Below, piece after piece: positions 63,266-64,000 of a DNA stretch of 64,000 nt. This stretch comes from Ruegeria_B marisflavi (GTDB taxonomy: Bacteria; Pseudomonadota; Alphaproteobacteria; Rhodobacterales; Rhodobacteraceae). The notes beneath the pieces are model-generated. The model made no database searches. It was not told where the DNA came from and worked only from the letters and a program-made list of their open reading frames with translations. Position 1 is the stretch's first letter; every line of letters starts with the position of its first letter. The DNA lies in NCBI RefSeq assembly GCF_025673445.1, contig NZ_JAOVQN010000023.1, forward strand, positions 1 through 64,000. The letters are read 5' to 3'. The position numbers and the translations under genes are program-made.

Positions 63266-64000
63266 TGTCGCTGACAGGGTCTGTATCGCGGTCCAGGTCG
63301 ATCTTGGCACATGCAGGAGATTGCCCGAGGCCGCGCGATATGCCCGCTCGCGTTCGCCGGGGATTTCCACCTGTTCGAAGCCGGGGGCAGGAGGACAGTC
63401 GCGCAATTCGGCAAGCACCTCTTCGGCGGCAGAGATCATTGCATGGCTGTCGCGAAACCGGCCAGTATCCAGCGTGATCAGCAGCCAGTGGCATTCGGTC
63501 GTGGACGGACCCAGAATCGCCTCGCCGATCAACTCGCCGATCAGCGCCAGCCCATACCCCTTATGCTCTCCCGAGGGCAGGATGGCACCACCCGCGAAGT
63601 AGTCTTCGGGGTCGCGGGTGGGGTTGCCGTTACGGTCGATGACGCAACCCTCGGGCAACAGTGCCCCAGCGGAGCGGGCCGCATAAATCCAGCCGCCCGC
63701 GATCTTTGAGGTGGCAAAGTCGAGAACAACAGGACCACGCGGTCCACCCGGTATGCCGATACACCAGGGATTTGTCGGGAGCATGGCCTTTGCGCCGCCA
63801 TATGGCGCGACCTGGCGCCAGATCTGGCGGTTGCCTCCGCCGACGCAGATCGTCAGAAAGCCCCGTTCGGCCGCCGCATCGGCAAAGGCCCCGTGCCGTC
63901 CGGTATGGCCGACGTTTCGGATTGCCAGTGCCGATATCCCAGTCGCGCCAGCCGTCTCCATGCCGGTTTCATAGGCTTTCAGCATCGCCGGGATGCCGAT
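63257..64000 (-). CDS. Ldh-family (malate/L-lactate type) dehydrogenase, 5' end outside window
   Basis: At least 247 residues of a protein of the Ldh_2 family are present: ALAIRNVGHTGRHGAFADAAAERG, NPWCIGIPGG, VVLDFATSKIAGG and LPSGEHKGYGLALIGELIG, which hold the NAD-binding and catalytic sites. The frame remains open to the window end, so the N-terminal part is missing. Such enzymes oxidise 2-hydroxy acids, ureidoglycolate or sulfolactate; the substrate is not set. Confidence 0.88.
   Translation of the reverse strand: MGIPAMLKAYETGMETAGATGISALAIRNVGHTGRHGAFADAAAERGFLTICVGGGNRQIWRQVAPYGGAKAMLPTNPWCIGIPGGPRGPVVLDFATSKIAGGWIYAARSAGALLPEGCVIDRNGNPTRDPEDYFAGGAILPSGEHKGYGLALIGELIGEAILGPSTTECHWLLITLDTGRFRDSHAMISAAEEVLAELRDCPPAPGFEQVEIPGERERAYRAASGNLLHVPRSTWTAIQTLSATLG

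Overview
The window looks like chromosomal DNA of a marine alphaproteobacterium of the Roseobacter group (Rhodobacterales), probably close to Ruegeria. GC content is high, genes are tightly packed, and the marker set fits that group: an Mcl1-type malyl-CoA lyase, the DgcN/DgcA D-glutamate pair, a FYDLN-acid protein, COQ9, PPK2, a lysine 6-dehydrogenase/saccharopine-dehydrogenase-type enzyme next to an ALDH7-like dehydrogenase, and many amino-acid-linked Lrp regulators. Species is an inference; nothing was searched.

Layout. 1-8.3 kb: tRNA-Ala(GGC), a FYDLN-acid protein, a YgjP-type metallopeptidase, a membrane class III cyclase with TPRs, a GntR regulator with an NMT1-type ABC importer, and an MltB-like lytic transglycosylase. 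8.3-13 kb: accA, a LysE exporter divergent from an Lrp regulator, a PA14-like secreted protein, mcl1. 13.2-18.8 kb: dgcN, dgcA, a DUF6544-like membrane-anchored protein and a D-amino-acid transaminase, probably one D-amino-acid catabolic unit, then a second cyclase. 19-25 kb: CoA transferase, DUF1244, N-formylglutamate amidohydrolase, pyruvate kinase, an Asp-type MurA, rpmI-rplT. 25-36.8 kb: a third cyclase, a flavoprotein, AraC, pheS and pheT split by an AT-richer DUF2513 gene, GNAT, LysR, methyltransferase, YtoQ, MFS, GST. 37-48.8 kb: mscL, mscS, tRNA-Met, a broken GMC oxidoreductase, alanine dehydrogenase divergent from Lrp, PPK2, a tandem DUF302 protein, MarR divergent from a P450, a CAP-RTX protein and a DMT transporter. 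48.8-50.6 kb: an OLD-family ATPase/TOPRIM gene of lower GC. 50.7-57 kb: rpsU, COQ9, two tandem quinone oxidoreductases, and an Lrp-controlled lysine-catabolic pair. 57-64 kb: ugpBAEC plus a glycerophosphodiesterase, divergent from a LysR gene, and the 3' part of an Ldh-family dehydrogenase.

How it fits together: the theme is uptake and oxidation of amino acids and small organic compounds (D-glutamate, alanine, lysine, glycerophosphodiesters) under local regulators, with housekeeping translation and envelope genes between. Three class III cyclases with three different substrate-site signatures suggest several cyclic-nucleotide inputs.

Most unusual points: the DUF6544 gene embedded in the D-glutamate cluster, MurA with Asp instead of the usual catalytic-loop Cys, a coupled DUF2513 gene inside pheS-pheT, the lone OLD-type gene followed by a 15-bp direct repeat, a four-copy intergenic repeat with a conserved tail, and well-formed operator candidates beside the MarR, Lrp, GntR and LysR genes. 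I saw no CRISPR array, intact insertion sequence, prophage or rRNA.
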